Assembly (NCBI GenBank): GCA_001023535.1
Contig: CP011020.1
Coordinates: 2,307,734 to 2,371,733, forward strand
Direction: 5' to 3'
DNA length: 64,000 nucleotides
Source of the DNA: Pseudomonas chlororaphis
GTDB lineage: Bacteria; Pseudomonadota; Gammaproteobacteria; Pseudomonadales; Pseudomonadaceae
In this document: one piece after another, positions 8,332 through 17,542 of the stretch
Layout of the letters: each line of letters starts with the position of its first letter
Numbering within the stretch: the stretch's first letter is position 1
The notes under the pieces: generated by a model
What the model was told of the DNA's origin: nothing
The model's input: the letters and a program-made list of their open reading frames with translations, nothing else
Databases searched by the model: none
Translations under genes and position numbers: made by a program

Positions 8332-8772
8332 ATGCTTGACCTTAAAAACCCGACTTCACAGCAAATGGCCATGGAAGCGTTCTTCTTCGGTTACCAGGCG
8401 TTCACCGCCAAGGCCGATGAAATGCTTGAGCGCCGCGGATTGAGCAGGGTCCATCAGCGCATCGTTTTCTTCATTGCCCGCTACCCGTCGTTGAGCGTGA
8501 AAGAACTGCTGGCGCTACTCGGCGTCAGCAAGCAGGCGTTGAACATGCCGTTGCGCCAGTTGATGGAAATGCATCTGGTCAACAGCCTCGCCTCCGAGAC
8601 CGACAAGCGTAAGCGGCTGCTGGAATTGACGTCCGAGGGCGAGCGGTTCGAGCAGGCGCTGCGACGTGAGCAGGTGAAATTGCTGGAGCGGGTGTTCGCC
8701 GAGGCCGGGGAGACCGCGGTCAATGGCTGGCTCGCGGTTAACCAGGCGCTCGGCAAGGGGCCTGCGGACTGA
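8332..8772 (+). CDS. MarR-family transcriptional regulator
   Basis: 146 residues. Winged-helix MarR pattern: HQRIVFFIARYPSLSVKELLALLGVSKQALNMPLRQLM (helix-turn-helix, about residues 43-80), then the wing around SETDKRKRLLELTSEGERF. It acts as a dimer on DNA. Transcribed divergently from the aminotransferase gene, which is the most likely target together with itself. The ligand cannot be inferred. Confidence 0.88.
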   Translation: MLDLKNPTSQQMAMEAFFFGYQAFTAKADEMLERRGLSRVHQRIVFFIARYPSLSVKELLALLGVSKQALNMPLRQLMEMHLVNSLASETDKRKRLLELTSEGERFEQALRREQVKLLERVFAEAGETAVNGWLAVNQALGKGPAD

Positions 8773-8885
8773 TTCCGGCCCGCAGTTTTCCGGGCTGACG
8801 CTTTCGCGAGCCTGCTCGCGAACGCCGATATATCCTTCTCCCCCCGTTTTTTAGTCCACAACACAAAAAACATTATTTGCTTTAT

Positions 8886-8895
8886 TTGTATACAA
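8886..8895. promoter_or_regulatory. TTGTATACAA operator-like palindrome upstream of the purine permease
   Basis: A perfect 10-base palindrome about 140 bases before the permease start. The identical sequence occurs at 17453, and a one-mismatch copy at 17258, both in the uraH/puuE divergent promoter. A shared purine-catabolism regulator, perhaps GntR-type, is inferred. Confidence 0.5.
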
Positions 8896-9034
8896 AAGCA
8901 TAATTCGCTTCGTGCGAGTTCCTGACCAATAGGTCAACAAAACGTCGCCAGCCTTACCTGCCTCAAAGCCTCGCAGCCCTCCTCAGGGTCTGCGGTGCTG
9001 GAAATAACAATAAAACTGTTGAGGAGTACTCGCT

Positions 9035-10384
9035 GTGGAAAGCCGCAAACCCGAAGCCCAGACGCTGGACCTCTCGCCGCCATCACGCAGTGGCTGGCTG
9101 GAGCGCATCTTCAAACTCAGCGTGCACGGCACCACGGTGAAGACCGAATTGATTGCCGGCCTGACGACCTTCATCACCATGGCCTACATCATTTTCGTCA
9201 ACCCCAACATCATGGCCGACGCCGGCATCGATCACGGCGCCGCGTTTGTCGCCACCTGCATCGCCGCCGCGCTGGGGTGCCTGTTGATGGGGCTGTACGC
9301 CAACTGGCCGGTGGGCCTGGCGCCAGGCATGGGTCTGAACGCATTCTTCACCTACACCGTGGTCGGCACCATGGGCTACAACTGGGAAACCGCGTTGGGC
9401 GCGGTGTTCATTTCCGGCGTGTTGTTCATGTTCCTGACCCTGTCGCGGGTGCGCGAGTGGCTGCTCAACAGCATTCCGGTAAGCCTGCGGTTCGCCATGG
9501 GCGCCGGGGTCGGCTTGTTCCTTGGGTTGATCGGCCTGAAAACCGCCGGGATCGTCGTCGACAGCCCGGCGACCCTGATCAAGCTCGGCTCGCTGCGTGA
9601 ACCCGGCCCGCTGCTGGCCGCCGTGTGCTTCCTGATGATCGCGGTGCTCAGTTACCATCGGGTGTTCGGCGCGATCCTGATCAGCATCATTGCCGTGACT
9701 CTGGCCGGCTGGGGCCTGGGGCTGGTGCACTACAACGGCGTGATGTCGACGCCGCCGAGCCTGGCGCCGACCTGGATGGCCATGGACGTGGCCGGCGTGT
9801 TCAACATCAGCATGATCAGCGTGGTGCTGGCCTTCCTGTTCGTGCACATGTTCGACACCGCCGGCACCTTGATGGGCGTTGCCCAGCGCGCCGGGCTGGT
9901 GAAGGCCGACGGCAAGATCGAAAACCTGTCCCGCGCCCTGAAGGCCGACAGCGCCTCCAGTGTCTTCGGCGCCATGGTCGGCGTGCCGCCCGTGACCAGC
10001 TACGTAGAAAGCGCCGCCGGTGTGGCCGCGGGTGGTCGCACGGGGCTTACCGCCGTGACCGTCGGTGTGCTATTTATTGCCGCGATGTTCTTCGCGCCAC
10101 TGGCGGGGATGATCCCGGCCTACGCCACCGCCGGCGCGCTGATCTACGTCGCCATGCTGATGATGGGCGGCATGGCGCACATCGAATGGGACGAACCGAC
10201 CGACAGCATCCCGGCCATTGTCACGGCCATCATGATGCCTCTGACATTCTCGGTGGCCGACGGCATCGCACTGGGCTTCATCACCTATGTGGTGCTCAAG
10301 GCCGGCACCGGCAAGCACAAGGACATTTCCGTCAGCCTGTGGGTGCTCTGCGCGATCTTCATCGCCAAGTTCATCTTCTTGTAA
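9035..10384 (+). CDS. NCS2-family purine permease (AzgA-like)
   Basis: 449 residues with about 12-14 membrane segments. AzgA/GhxP/AdeP branch of the NCS2 nucleobase:cation symporters, which import adenine, guanine or hypoxanthine. Typical segments: TVKTELIAGLTTFITMAYIIFVNP, NWPVGLAPGMGLNAFFTY, the substrate-site stretch FVHMFDTAGTLMGV, and SSVFGAMVGVPPVTSYVESAAGVAAGGRTGL. The start is GTG with TTGAGGAG just upstream. The operator-like palindrome at 8886 ties it to the urate degradation genes 8 kb away. Confidence 0.9.
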   Translation: MESRKPEAQTLDLSPPSRSGWLERIFKLSVHGTTVKTELIAGLTTFITMAYIIFVNPNIMADAGIDHGAAFVATCIAAALGCLLMGLYANWPVGLAPGMGLNAFFTYTVVGTMGYNWETALGAVFISGVLFMFLTLSRVREWLLNSIPVSLRFAMGAGVGLFLGLIGLKTAGIVVDSPATLIKLGSLREPGPLLAAVCFLMIAVLSYHRVFGAILISIIAVTLAGWGLGLVHYNGVMSTPPSLAPTWMAMDVAGVFNISMISVVLAFLFVHMFDTAGTLMGVAQRAGLVKADGKIENLSRALKADSASSVFGAMVGVPPVTSYVESAAGVAAGGRTGLTAVTVGVLFIAAMFFAPLAGMIPAYATAGALIYVAMLMMGGMAHIEWDEPTDSIPAIVTAIMMPLTFSVADGIALGFITYVVLKAGTGKHKDISVSLWVLCAIFIAKFIFL

Positions 10385-10402
10385 GCGGCCCCCTTATCCA
10401 CC

Positions 10403-10426
10403 GCCTCACCCTTGGGTGAGGCTTTT
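10403..10426 (+). terminator. Rho-independent terminator after the permease gene
   Basis: Nine-base stem GCCTCACCC / GGGTGAGGC followed by TTTT, 19 bases after the permease stop and just before the ribosome site of the LysE gene. Confidence 0.8.
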
Positions 10427-10445
10427 GTACATCAGGAGCAAAGCA

Positions 10446-11075
10446 ATGAATCTGGAAACCTGGCTGTTGTTCAGTGGCGCCGCGCTGGTGGTGATCCTCA
10501 TCCCCGGGCCCCTGTCGCTGTTGATGATCGGCAACAGCCTGAACTACGGCCTGCGACGCTCGTACCCGGCATTCCTTGGCGGGGTGATTGCCTCGATCTG
10601 CCTGCTGAGCGCTTCGGCGCTGGGGCTCGGCGCATTGCTGCTGGCCTCGGAAAAACTCTTCAGCGGCCTGAAAATCGCCGGCGCGCTGTACCTGTTCTAC
10701 CTGGCCTGGCAGAGCTGGCAGCAATCGCGCCAGCCCTCCCAGGGCGCCGAGGTGCCCCAGGCCGCCGCCGTGCCGCGCTTTCGCGCACTGTTCGGCCGGG
10801 CCTTCGTGTTGGGCGCCAGCAACCCGAAGGACATCCTGTTCTTCGCCGCCTTCCTGCCGCAGTTTCTGAGCGCCGAACAGCCGTTCCTGCCCCAACTGTT
10901 GATCATGATCGCCACCTGGACCGTCCTCGACCTGCTGTGCAAGCTGGCCTACGGGCTCGGCGCCCACGGTGCGGCGCGGTACCTGCGCACGGGCAAGGGC
11001 CAGAGCTGGTTCAACCGCATCAGTGCCGGCCTGTTCGGTGGCGCGGGCGCGGCATCGCTGATGTCCGCCCACTGA
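10446..11075 (+). CDS. LysE/RhtB-family amino-acid exporter
   Basis: 209 residues, ATG with CAGGAGC upstream. Five or six membrane segments in the LysE/RhtB pattern: an N-terminal segment ending ILIPGPLSLLMIGNSLNYGLRRSYPAFLGG (G-P motif), GALYLFYLAWQSW, a hydrophilic loop, then FVLGASNPKDILFFAAFLPQF. The family exports amino acids or related small metabolites to the outside. The substrate is not predictable. It follows the permease after a terminator, so it is likely independently expressed. Confidence 0.88.
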   Translation: MNLETWLLFSGAALVVILIPGPLSLLMIGNSLNYGLRRSYPAFLGGVIASICLLSASALGLGALLLASEKLFSGLKIAGALYLFYLAWQSWQQSRQPSQGAEVPQAAAVPRFRALFGRAFVLGASNPKDILFFAAFLPQFLSAEQPFLPQLLIMIATWTVLDLLCKLAYGLGAHGAARYLRTGKGQSWFNRISAGLFGGAGAASLMSAH

Positions 11076-11213
11076 GCGTCGTTCACCACGGATGGCCTGC
11101 GCCCTTCGAGCCCAGACCTTGGCAAAACATGGCAACAACCCATCGATATACACCCCAGGGAAAACACCTTACATAGAAGGCCATTCACGTACCGTTGAAC
11201 AAGGAAGTTCACC

Positions 11214-14200
11214 ATGGCCGAGGTTACCCCGCCCCACTCCGCCCCTGACGACCACGGTGTCGTTGTCACGGACCTGGGTCTGCACACGAATGAACACAGC
11301 CCCCAGACACTCGATTTTCGGGCAGCCGATACGACGCCGCCCAGCCCCGAAGACGCCCACAGGCACGCCCAGCTCAAGGTCGTCGATCAACTTTACGGCC
11401 CGCTCCACATCGGCTCCGTAACCGTCACCCGTTCAGCCCTGGACGCACTGGGTGCGACGACCGATGGGCAGCCGCTGAACGGTGACAACACGTTCTTTCG
11501 CATCCCCAGCCGCTTTTTCCTGGATTCACTGCAGCTCGACCCGGATGCCCTCGAAACCCGCCTGACACTCACCGCCGATGCCAACGACTATCGCCTGCCC
11601 ACCCTGCTCTTCGAAATGGCCAGCCTGCGGTCCCGGGCCGCGCGCCCATTGCTGGGGCAACCCAGGCAAATCCAGGTTGAGCCGGGCAGCAACCGGAGTA
11701 CGCTGGAGCGGCTCTTGAAACTGGCCCAGAACCTCGACAGCCGTGGCCTGGCGCAACAGTCGCTGAGCTGGTTGAGCCAGACCAAGAGCCATGTGCTCAT
11801 TCCTACCGGCCTGGGCCTCCAGGCTTTCGGTATCTATAGCGGCCTGCGAGGCCTGCAAGACGCCATCCGCGACCAGGACGCCTACCAGACGCTGTTCAAC
11901 GGTGCCAGCGTGAGCGCCGAGGTGGCGTCCATCGGCGTCGAGGCACTGGTGACCCGACAAGCCACCCAGATGATCAAGGCCGGCCAACGCTCTCTGGAGG
12001 ACTTCGGCAAGACCATGTTCGCCATCCGCCTGGCCCGTGGAAGTGGCCTGATTGCCAGCGTACTGACCCTGCCTTTCGACATCATCGCCGCCGTCGACGC
12101 CTTCAAGACCGCCGCCTCCGCCACCGGCAGCGAGGCCACCGATCACTACGTCAGCGCCGCGTTGAGCGTCACCAGCGCCGCCATGGCCGTGACCCTGGGT
12201 GTCGCCGCGCTGGCCGGGTTCACCTCGGCCGGACCCGCGGGCCTGGCCGCAGGGCTGATTCTGGTGGTTGGCTCACAAATCTGGGGCGCCATCCGTCAAG
12301 TCGATGAAATCGACGACTACCTGCAGCTCACCGTCCATGAACGCTTGCGTACGGGCTGGTTCGCCTTCTGGATGATCAGCCCGGATGACGAAATCCGTGA
12401 TCGCTACCTGGTCGCCAAGGCCACCGCCGAGCACACCCAACGACTCCAGGCCAACGCCTTGAAGCTGCTCAGGGGGCCGTTGAAGGACAGTACCGAGGCA
12501 ATCGTGAACGGCACGTTCACCGTGGAACTCGAACCGGTGACCTACAACACCTGGAACTGGTGGACCGGCAAGCGCCAGCCGGCGACGACCGTGCGCCCGC
12601 GGATCCAGGACAGCGATGACACGATCGATGCACGCGACGGCGTCACCGCCGAGACGCCCGGTGCCGTCATTGAAGCAGCGGAGGATCACAAAGGCATTCA
12701 TTGGTACATCGGCGGTGGCAACGACACCCTCCTGGGCGCAGAAAACAAACCCAACGTGTTCCATTACGCCAGCGGTCTGAAAACGCTGACCGGCGGGACG
12801 AAAGATGACGTGTTCATTTTCGAGGGCTCGCCGCAGATCCTCGCGCAGGAACCGGCGCCTTCGCCCAATCGCCTGGTGGGCGGCGCGGGCAGCGACACGC
12901 TGATCCTGGCCGGCCGAAACAGCAACTCCCCGGCGCCGCGACTGGGTTATCACGTCGACCTGGAGGCCGGGCAAGTCAGCGTCATCGCCGGAGCGGCGAG
13001 CGGCGCCTACCGCGCGACCGTCCTGGAAGGCATCGAACACGTCGAGATCCGTGAGGGCGGCACCAGCGTCATCAAGGGAACGGCCGGCTCGAACACCCTC
13101 AAGTCCCGCGGCCACGATTCAATCGAGGCCGGCGCCGGGGATGACCGGATTTTCATCCTCGGCGCCAGCAACCGCAACGCAGATGGCGGCCCGGGGGCCG
13201 ACGTCTATGCCATCGCCCATCGCCCCGGCCATGTCTGGATCAGCGAAGACGGTGTGGACCACAGCATCATCGCCCTGGACTGGCGCGCGGACCTGATCGA
13301 AAGCTGGGCCATCGAAGCGGGCAACCTGGTGATGACGGCCTGCTTCGATGCAAACGACTGGGACGTTCGCACTGTGACCGTCAACAATGTCTACAGCGAC
13401 ACGGCCTACCCAAGGGCACTGCAAAACAGCCGGCTGACCTTCGTCACCCAGGACGGCTTCCATTGGGTGCCCGACCTGCCCGACACCCTCGAGGATGGCA
13501 ACCGGCTCGCCGTCGAAGCCATCATGGTGCAGCAAGGCACACCGCGAAACCCGAGCATCCTGAATGATCACAGCGAGCTGTCGATCGCCCACGACAGAGA
13601 CACCAGCCATTACGTGTCCCGGCGAGTGGAGCTCACCACCCTTAACGTCAGGCACAAAAGTGACTGCTCCACCACGCTTCACCTGGACTACAGCCACGCG
13701 GCGTTGACCCGGATCGAGGCCCACTACAACGCCCATGTCACCCAGGACGACGAAGGGGACAGCGTCAGGTACGGCGAATGTGGCCTGACGCTGCACTTTG
13801 GCAAAAACCGGGTCGTGCTGAACAATCTGGCCAGTTCCGACGAGCGCTACACCGCGCGCGACAAGCCAACCGGGCGCCGGGCCTTTTCCGCCCTGGTGTC
13901 GCAGCACGTGTTCATCCTGGTCATGAATGACGGCGCGTCATACCGCCTGGCCCAACCCACTCCCGACTACGGCCTGTTGCTGGACAAGCGCTTCATCCAC
14001 AAAGCCCCCGTGAGCTGGAAAACCGAAGCGCCCCAGGCGCTCACGCCCACCCGAAAGCGTTACGCCTACCTCCAACCCCTGGATAAAACGCCCCATTACA
14101 TGGGCCACCGGGCGACCTGCGCCAAGCTCACGGCCTCTGCGCACCAAAGCGGTGTCGAAGTCCTGATCGGCCAGGGCGCGACGTACCTGGTTCACCTGAG

Positions 14201-14933
14201 CCCGAACGTGACGCTGCGCCTGTCCACGCCGGGCGCGCTGGCCAATGCCAACCCCCGCTTGCCCCATGCCTCCACCTGGGAGCTCGATGCCACGGCCCTC
14301 GGCCAGGTCGAGATCACCCTCGCGTCCAACCGGTTGCACATCGGCGCAACGGTCATCCATCTACCTGCCCATGAAGCGCAAGACCTGGTCGACCGGATAC
14401 GGGTGATTACCGCGCAGGGCGTCGTCTATGGCGTCGACAGCCTGTTCGAGCGGGTCTACGTCGAATCGCTGGATGGCCGCTACCTGGCGCCCATGATCGA
14501 TGCCGACGCGCCATTGCCTAGCGAACTGGCCAAGCTGTCGTCCGAGTCCTTGAAGGTGTCCCACATGGCCCTCAAGGACGGTTCACCCGGCACCTTGAGT
14601 TATCACCTTCAGGCTCGTCAATGGCGCCTTGATACGGACCCCTCGCGGGTCATCACGGCGCATCAGCTGAAAAAGACCGAGCTGTGCGACCACCATCTCC
14701 AGGTCTATCAGGACCTCGTCCGCGAAGGCCTCAGCCAGCACCCACCCCTGGGCGACAACGCCCTGCGCCTGTTGCGGGAACAGTGCGTGAAACTGGTGGA
14801 GGGCTTCACGCTGAGCAGGTCGCTGATGCTGGCCTACGCCGTCAGCCTGAGCCCGACGTTCGGCGCAGAACTCCCCTATTCCACCTGGGTTCGCACGCTC
14901 GATGCGGTGCTATCCGAGCAATCGCCGTCTTGA
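11214..14933 (+). CDS. Large RTX-repeat protein with a pore-domain-like hydrophobic region (putative toxin)
   Basis: 1239 residues; ATG after AAGGAAG. No signal peptide. Residues about 270-355 hold hydrophobic helices (SGLIASVLTLPFDIIAAVDA; AAMAVTLGVAALAGF; AAGLILVVGSQIWGAI), then the segment IDDYLQLTVHERLRTGWFAFW. This arrangement reminds me of the TcdA/TcdB-type pore-forming region found in Mcf/FitD insecticidal toxins; that is recollection, not a search. Residues about 495-660 carry degenerate RTX calcium-binding nonapeptides (GGGNDTLLG, GGAGSDTLI, GAGDDRIFI, GGPGADVYA). The C-terminal ~550 residues are beta-rich and unrecognised. No type I secretion genes are nearby. The next gene downstream is a toxin-like 532-aa protein. 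Confidence 0.7.
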   Translation: MAEVTPPHSAPDDHGVVVTDLGLHTNEHSPQTLDFRAADTTPPSPEDAHRHAQLKVVDQLYGPLHIGSVTVTRSALDALGATTDGQPLNGDNTFFRIPSRFFLDSLQLDPDALETRLTLTADANDYRLPTLLFEMASLRSRAARPLLGQPRQIQVEPGSNRSTLERLLKLAQNLDSRGLAQQSLSWLSQTKSHVLIPTGLGLQAFGIYSGLRGLQDAIRDQDAYQTLFNGASVSAEVASIGVEALVTRQATQMIKAGQRSLEDFGKTMFAIRLARGSGLIASVLTLPFDIIAAVDAFKTAASATGSEATDHYVSAALSVTSAAMAVTLGVAALAGFTSAGPAGLAAGLILVVGSQIWGAIRQVDEIDDYLQLTVHERLRTGWFAFWMISPDDEIRDRYLVAKATAEHTQRLQANALKLLRGPLKDSTEAIVNGTFTVELEPVTYNTWNWWTGKRQPATTVRPRIQDSDDTIDARDGVTAETPGAVIEAAEDHKGIHWYIGGGNDTLLGAENKPNVFHYASGLKTLTGGTKDDVFIFEGSPQILAQEPAPSPNRLVGGAGSDTLILAGRNSNSPAPRLGYHVDLEAGQVSVIAGAASGAYRATVLEGIEHVEIREGGTSVIKGTAGSNTLKSRGHDSIEAGAGDDRIFILGASNRNADGGPGADVYAIAHRPGHVWISEDGVDHSIIALDWRADLIESWAIEAGNLVMTACFDANDWDVRTVTVNNVYSDTAYPRALQNSRLTFVTQDGFHWVPDLPDTLEDGNRLAVEAIMVQQGTPRNPSILNDHSELSIAHDRDTSHYVSRRVELTTLNVRHKSDCSTTLHLDYSHAALTRIEAHYNAHVTQDDEGDSVRYGECGLTLHFGKNRVVLNNLASSDERYTARDKPTGRRAFSALVSQHVFILVMNDGASYRLAQPTPDYGLLLDKRFIHKAPVSWKTEAPQALTPTRKRYAYLQPLDKTPHYMGHRATCAKLTASAHQSGVEVLIGQGATYLVHLSPNVTLRLSTPGALANANPRLPHASTWELDATALGQVEITLASNRLHIGATVIHLPAHEAQDLVDRIRVITAQGVVYGVDSLFERVYVESLDGRYLAPMIDADAPLPSELAKLSSESLKVSHMALKDGSPGTLSYHLQARQWRLDTDPSRVITAHQLKKTELCDHHLQVYQDLVREGLSQHPPLGDNALRLLREQCVKLVEGFTLSRSLMLAYAVSLSPTFGAELPYSTWVRTLDAVLSEQSPS

Positions 14934-15083
14934 TGCGGATTTTGCCGAAGGTTCGTTCGAGCGCCATATCTATGTAGTGCACCCGCCTGCTCTTTTTCAC
15001 TGAACATCTTCAAGGCCCCAGCCTGTCAGCGCGACAGGCCGCAGGCTCGACCATTTTGTTCAACTCAAGAGCAGACACATTCC

Positions 15084-16682
15084 ATGAGTCCAAAACGCCC
15101 TATCCGGCCTACGGTGCCAGGCCAACCGCCCGAAGCGCCCCACAGCCAGCGCGACACGCAGGCACAAACATTGCCCAGGAACCCCGTCAGGGGAGATGGC
15201 GTTGAGACGACCTCCAGTTCGTCATCGGGAAGCGACACCCAGGCGCCAGAGCCTCTGCACAGCCCTGTCCATCTCTCCGACATCAGTTCACCGGCGCCCG
15301 TCGACACGCTGCCCGGCGCCCTGTCGCTGGACCCCTACTACCTTTCGCCGGAACTGGTGCCCCTGTTATCAGCGCCCGACGCCACCTCGGGCATCCGCAC
15401 ATTCAGGACACGCACGTACGTCGAACTGGAAGAAGGCGGGACGGTGCTGCTGGGCCACGATGCCGAAGGCCACCACAGGGCCCGCTCCAGCGCCGAGCTG
15501 GTCGCCTCCGGGCCACGCCTGGAACAAGTGGCAGGCAGCCTGCTGTGGCGGCGGGTTGCCGTTGCGGTCGAGTCGGACAGCAGCGACGCCTCGCTGACCA
15601 TGACCTTGCACAGCCTGTCGGACGATGATTCATCCGAAGCGACGGCGCCCAAGCGCCAGCGCACGACTCCGGCACCGACACCGCAAAACGAAGCCAGCGT
15701 GGAACCCCCGCCAGTGTTCAGGCCGGAGTGGGCGTTCAAGCCAACGCTCGCACTGCCCCAGTTCATCACCGTGAGCGGTGTCCACTACAAGGTGATGAGC
15801 CGCATGGACGCGCGGGAATTCCCGATCCTGTACATCCAGCCGCCCCTGCATCCGGCCTATGATTTCGATGTGCTGGAAGCCATCCTCAGGCACACGCCCG
15901 AAGAACAGCCCAGGGCCGTGATACGTGTTCCGCCGCACGATCACTGGGAAATCGACGCCCGGCTGCCGTTCGAAAAAACATTGACGGCTCACGTCAGGGA
16001 CATTTTTCCGGAGGTCACCACCGTTACCCTGGAAAACATCGCCAGGAGGCAGTTCGAACTGGCCAACAGCTCCCCGTATGCCGACGCCGCGGGACTGACC
16101 GCTCTGCGGCAGATTTTCCACAGCTGGAAACACGCCACCCCTTCCCCTCACCCGCAATGGAGCGATCCGTTGCTGATGCTGTCGACGCTTCCCACCACGG
16201 CAGGAATCACCAACACCTCCCGCGCCATCGACCTGCCCGCCCCGTCCTCGACAGGTGCATTAAACCGGCTGGACTTCGACCCCATGCGGTTCAGGCAGCA
16301 GTGGGAATACTTTCTCTCGACCTACTCGACCATAGACTTCAAGCGCTTCATGGCCGGCCTGTTGACCCGCAATGGTTACACGGTCATGGAGCCCAACAAC
16401 TTCAACAGTTTTCCGGCATTGGTCTTTCGACGCACGGGGCACGACTATCTGTTTTTCATGAGCCTGCACCGCACCCGGATCCCGAAGCTGTCCTTGCCCA
16501 CGCACAACAACCCCAACACAACCGGCATGAACCTGGAAACCCAGGTCGGCGACGCCGCCGCGCAAGCCGTCAAGGACGCCCACGAGGCCAACAGGATCGT
16601 CTGGCTCAAGGGTGGTTCGCAGATCCTGCCAGGCGTCGCCGACACCGTCTTCATCATCCGCGATGACAACGCCCGGCTGTAA
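15084..16682 (+). CDS. Hypothetical effector-like protein
   Basis: 532 residues, 150 bases after the RTX gene on the same strand. Residues 1-75 are Pro/Ser/Thr-rich and disordered. Residues about 110-160 (YVELEEGGTVLLGHDAEGHH, then ELVASGPRLEQVAGSLLWRR) resemble a short module I associate with large Pseudomonas toxins of the dermonecrotic/NEL type. About 180-215 is an acidic Ser-rich linker with a basic KRQR stretch. The C-terminal ~130 residues (from FKRFMAGLLTRNGYTVMEP) form a compact alpha/beta domain with a superficial likeness to Mrr-type endonuclease folds but no clear D/E-x-K. No signal peptide. Function unknown. Confidence 0.6.
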   Translation: MSPKRPIRPTVPGQPPEAPHSQRDTQAQTLPRNPVRGDGVETTSSSSSGSDTQAPEPLHSPVHLSDISSPAPVDTLPGALSLDPYYLSPELVPLLSAPDATSGIRTFRTRTYVELEEGGTVLLGHDAEGHHRARSSAELVASGPRLEQVAGSLLWRRVAVAVESDSSDASLTMTLHSLSDDDSSEATAPKRQRTTPAPTPQNEASVEPPPVFRPEWAFKPTLALPQFITVSGVHYKVMSRMDAREFPILYIQPPLHPAYDFDVLEAILRHTPEEQPRAVIRVPPHDHWEIDARLPFEKTLTAHVRDIFPEVTTVTLENIARRQFELANSSPYADAAGLTALRQIFHSWKHATPSPHPQWSDPLLMLSTLPTTAGITNTSRAIDLPAPSSTGALNRLDFDPMRFRQQWEYFLSTYSTIDFKRFMAGLLTRNGYTVMEPNNFNSFPALVFRRTGHDYLFFMSLHRTRIPKLSLPTHNNPNTTGMNLETQVGDAAAQAVKDAHEANRIVWLKGGSQILPGVADTVFIIRDDNARL

Positions 16683-16693
16683 ACCTGCAAGCA

Positions 16694-16720
16694 AAAAAAA
16701 GCCCGCAGTGTGGGCGGGCG
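16694..16720 (-). terminator. Rho-independent terminator of uraH, possibly bidirectional
   Basis: Read leftwards: GCCCGC, loop CCACACT, GCGGGC, then TTTTTTTT. It lies between the convergent ends of the 532-aa gene and uraH. Confidence 0.8.
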
Positions 16721-16776
16721 AAAAACCAGGGAAGCTACATGCGCAATGGCTTCCAGGACCAGGCTGCTGCTTGGGG

Positions 16777-17130
16777 TCAGCTGCCTCGATAAGTTGAATA
16801 GGCATACGGCGAAATCAGCAGGGGCACGTGGTAGTGCTCCTGCTCGGCTGAAATGCCGAAGCGCAACACCACCACGTCGAGGAAAGCCGGATCGGGCAGT
16901 TGCACCCCCCGGGCGCGGTAGTAGTCACCGGCGTGGAACTGCAACTGATAGACCCCCGAACGGTAGTCATCCCCTTGCAGCAGCGGCGCGTCGCAACGGC
17001 CATCGCTGTTGGTCAGCGCGCTGGCGACCTGCTGCAGGTGCGAGCCTTCCACGCGGTACAGTTCAATCTTGATCGAACTGCCCGGGCAGCCATGTGCAGC
17101 ATCCAAAACGTGAGTAGTCAAACGTCCCAT
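16777..17130 (-). CDS. uraH: 5-hydroxyisourate hydrolase (transthyretin-like)
   Basis: 117 residues from the ATG at 17130; a longer frame upstream is not supported by composition. Hydrolyses 5-hydroxyisourate, the urate oxidase product, to OHCU. Hallmarks: N-terminal LTTHVLDAAHGCPG (catalytic His) and the C-terminal tetrapeptide YRGS, the family signature. Homotetramer, cytoplasmic in bacteria lacking a signal peptide, as here. It is divergent from puuE; the shared 412-base region holds two TTGTAnACAA palindromes. Confidence 0.95.
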   Translation of the reverse strand: MGRLTTHVLDAAHGCPGSSIKIELYRVEGSHLQQVASALTNSDGRCDAPLLQGDDYRSGVYQLQFHAGDYYRARGVQLPDPAFLDVVVLRFGISAEQEHYHVPLLISPYAYSTYRGS

Positions 17131-17542
17131 TGATTGTGCGCGCCTCGCTGCTGGGCAGTCCGGCCCGACGCCTCCTGATCGGTTGAAAGACAGGCCGCAC
17201 CATTTCGGAGCACGAACGGTCGCGGCGATGAGCGAATTAAGACACTTTAAAAGAAAATTGTACACAATAAAAAACAGAAACTTTTCCGCCGACTCCATCG
17301 TCCCTGGGTCCTCGCCAATCTGCCGCCAAACCAGCAGATACGCTAAGCTTCTATCGGTTAATTGACCAAACGGGCAGATTTCTTGCAGTGTAGGCCTATA
17401 CCGGACAAGTGCGAAAATTGCGAAAATTCAGGCTTACAAACTGCACATAAAGTTGTATACAATCACTCCATCGTCGTGACGCCAGCCCAAGATCCATCAC
17501 CGGGGCGCCACCTACATGGTTCGAACAAGAAGGAAGACTGCA
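17131..17542. promoter_or_regulatory. Divergent uraH/puuE control region
   Basis: 412 bases without a gene, with A+T-rich tracts. It contains TTGTACACAA at 17258-17267 on the uraH side and TTGTATACAA at 17453-17462 about 80 bases before puuE. One site per direction suggests joint repression or activation of both units by one dimeric regulator. No other structure is evident. Confidence 0.55.

Noticed and set aside
8801..8823. TTCGCGAGCCTGCTCGCGAA hairpin after the MarR gene as a full REPIN
   Set aside because: Only a single diverged core without the GCTCCCACA arm or a partner.
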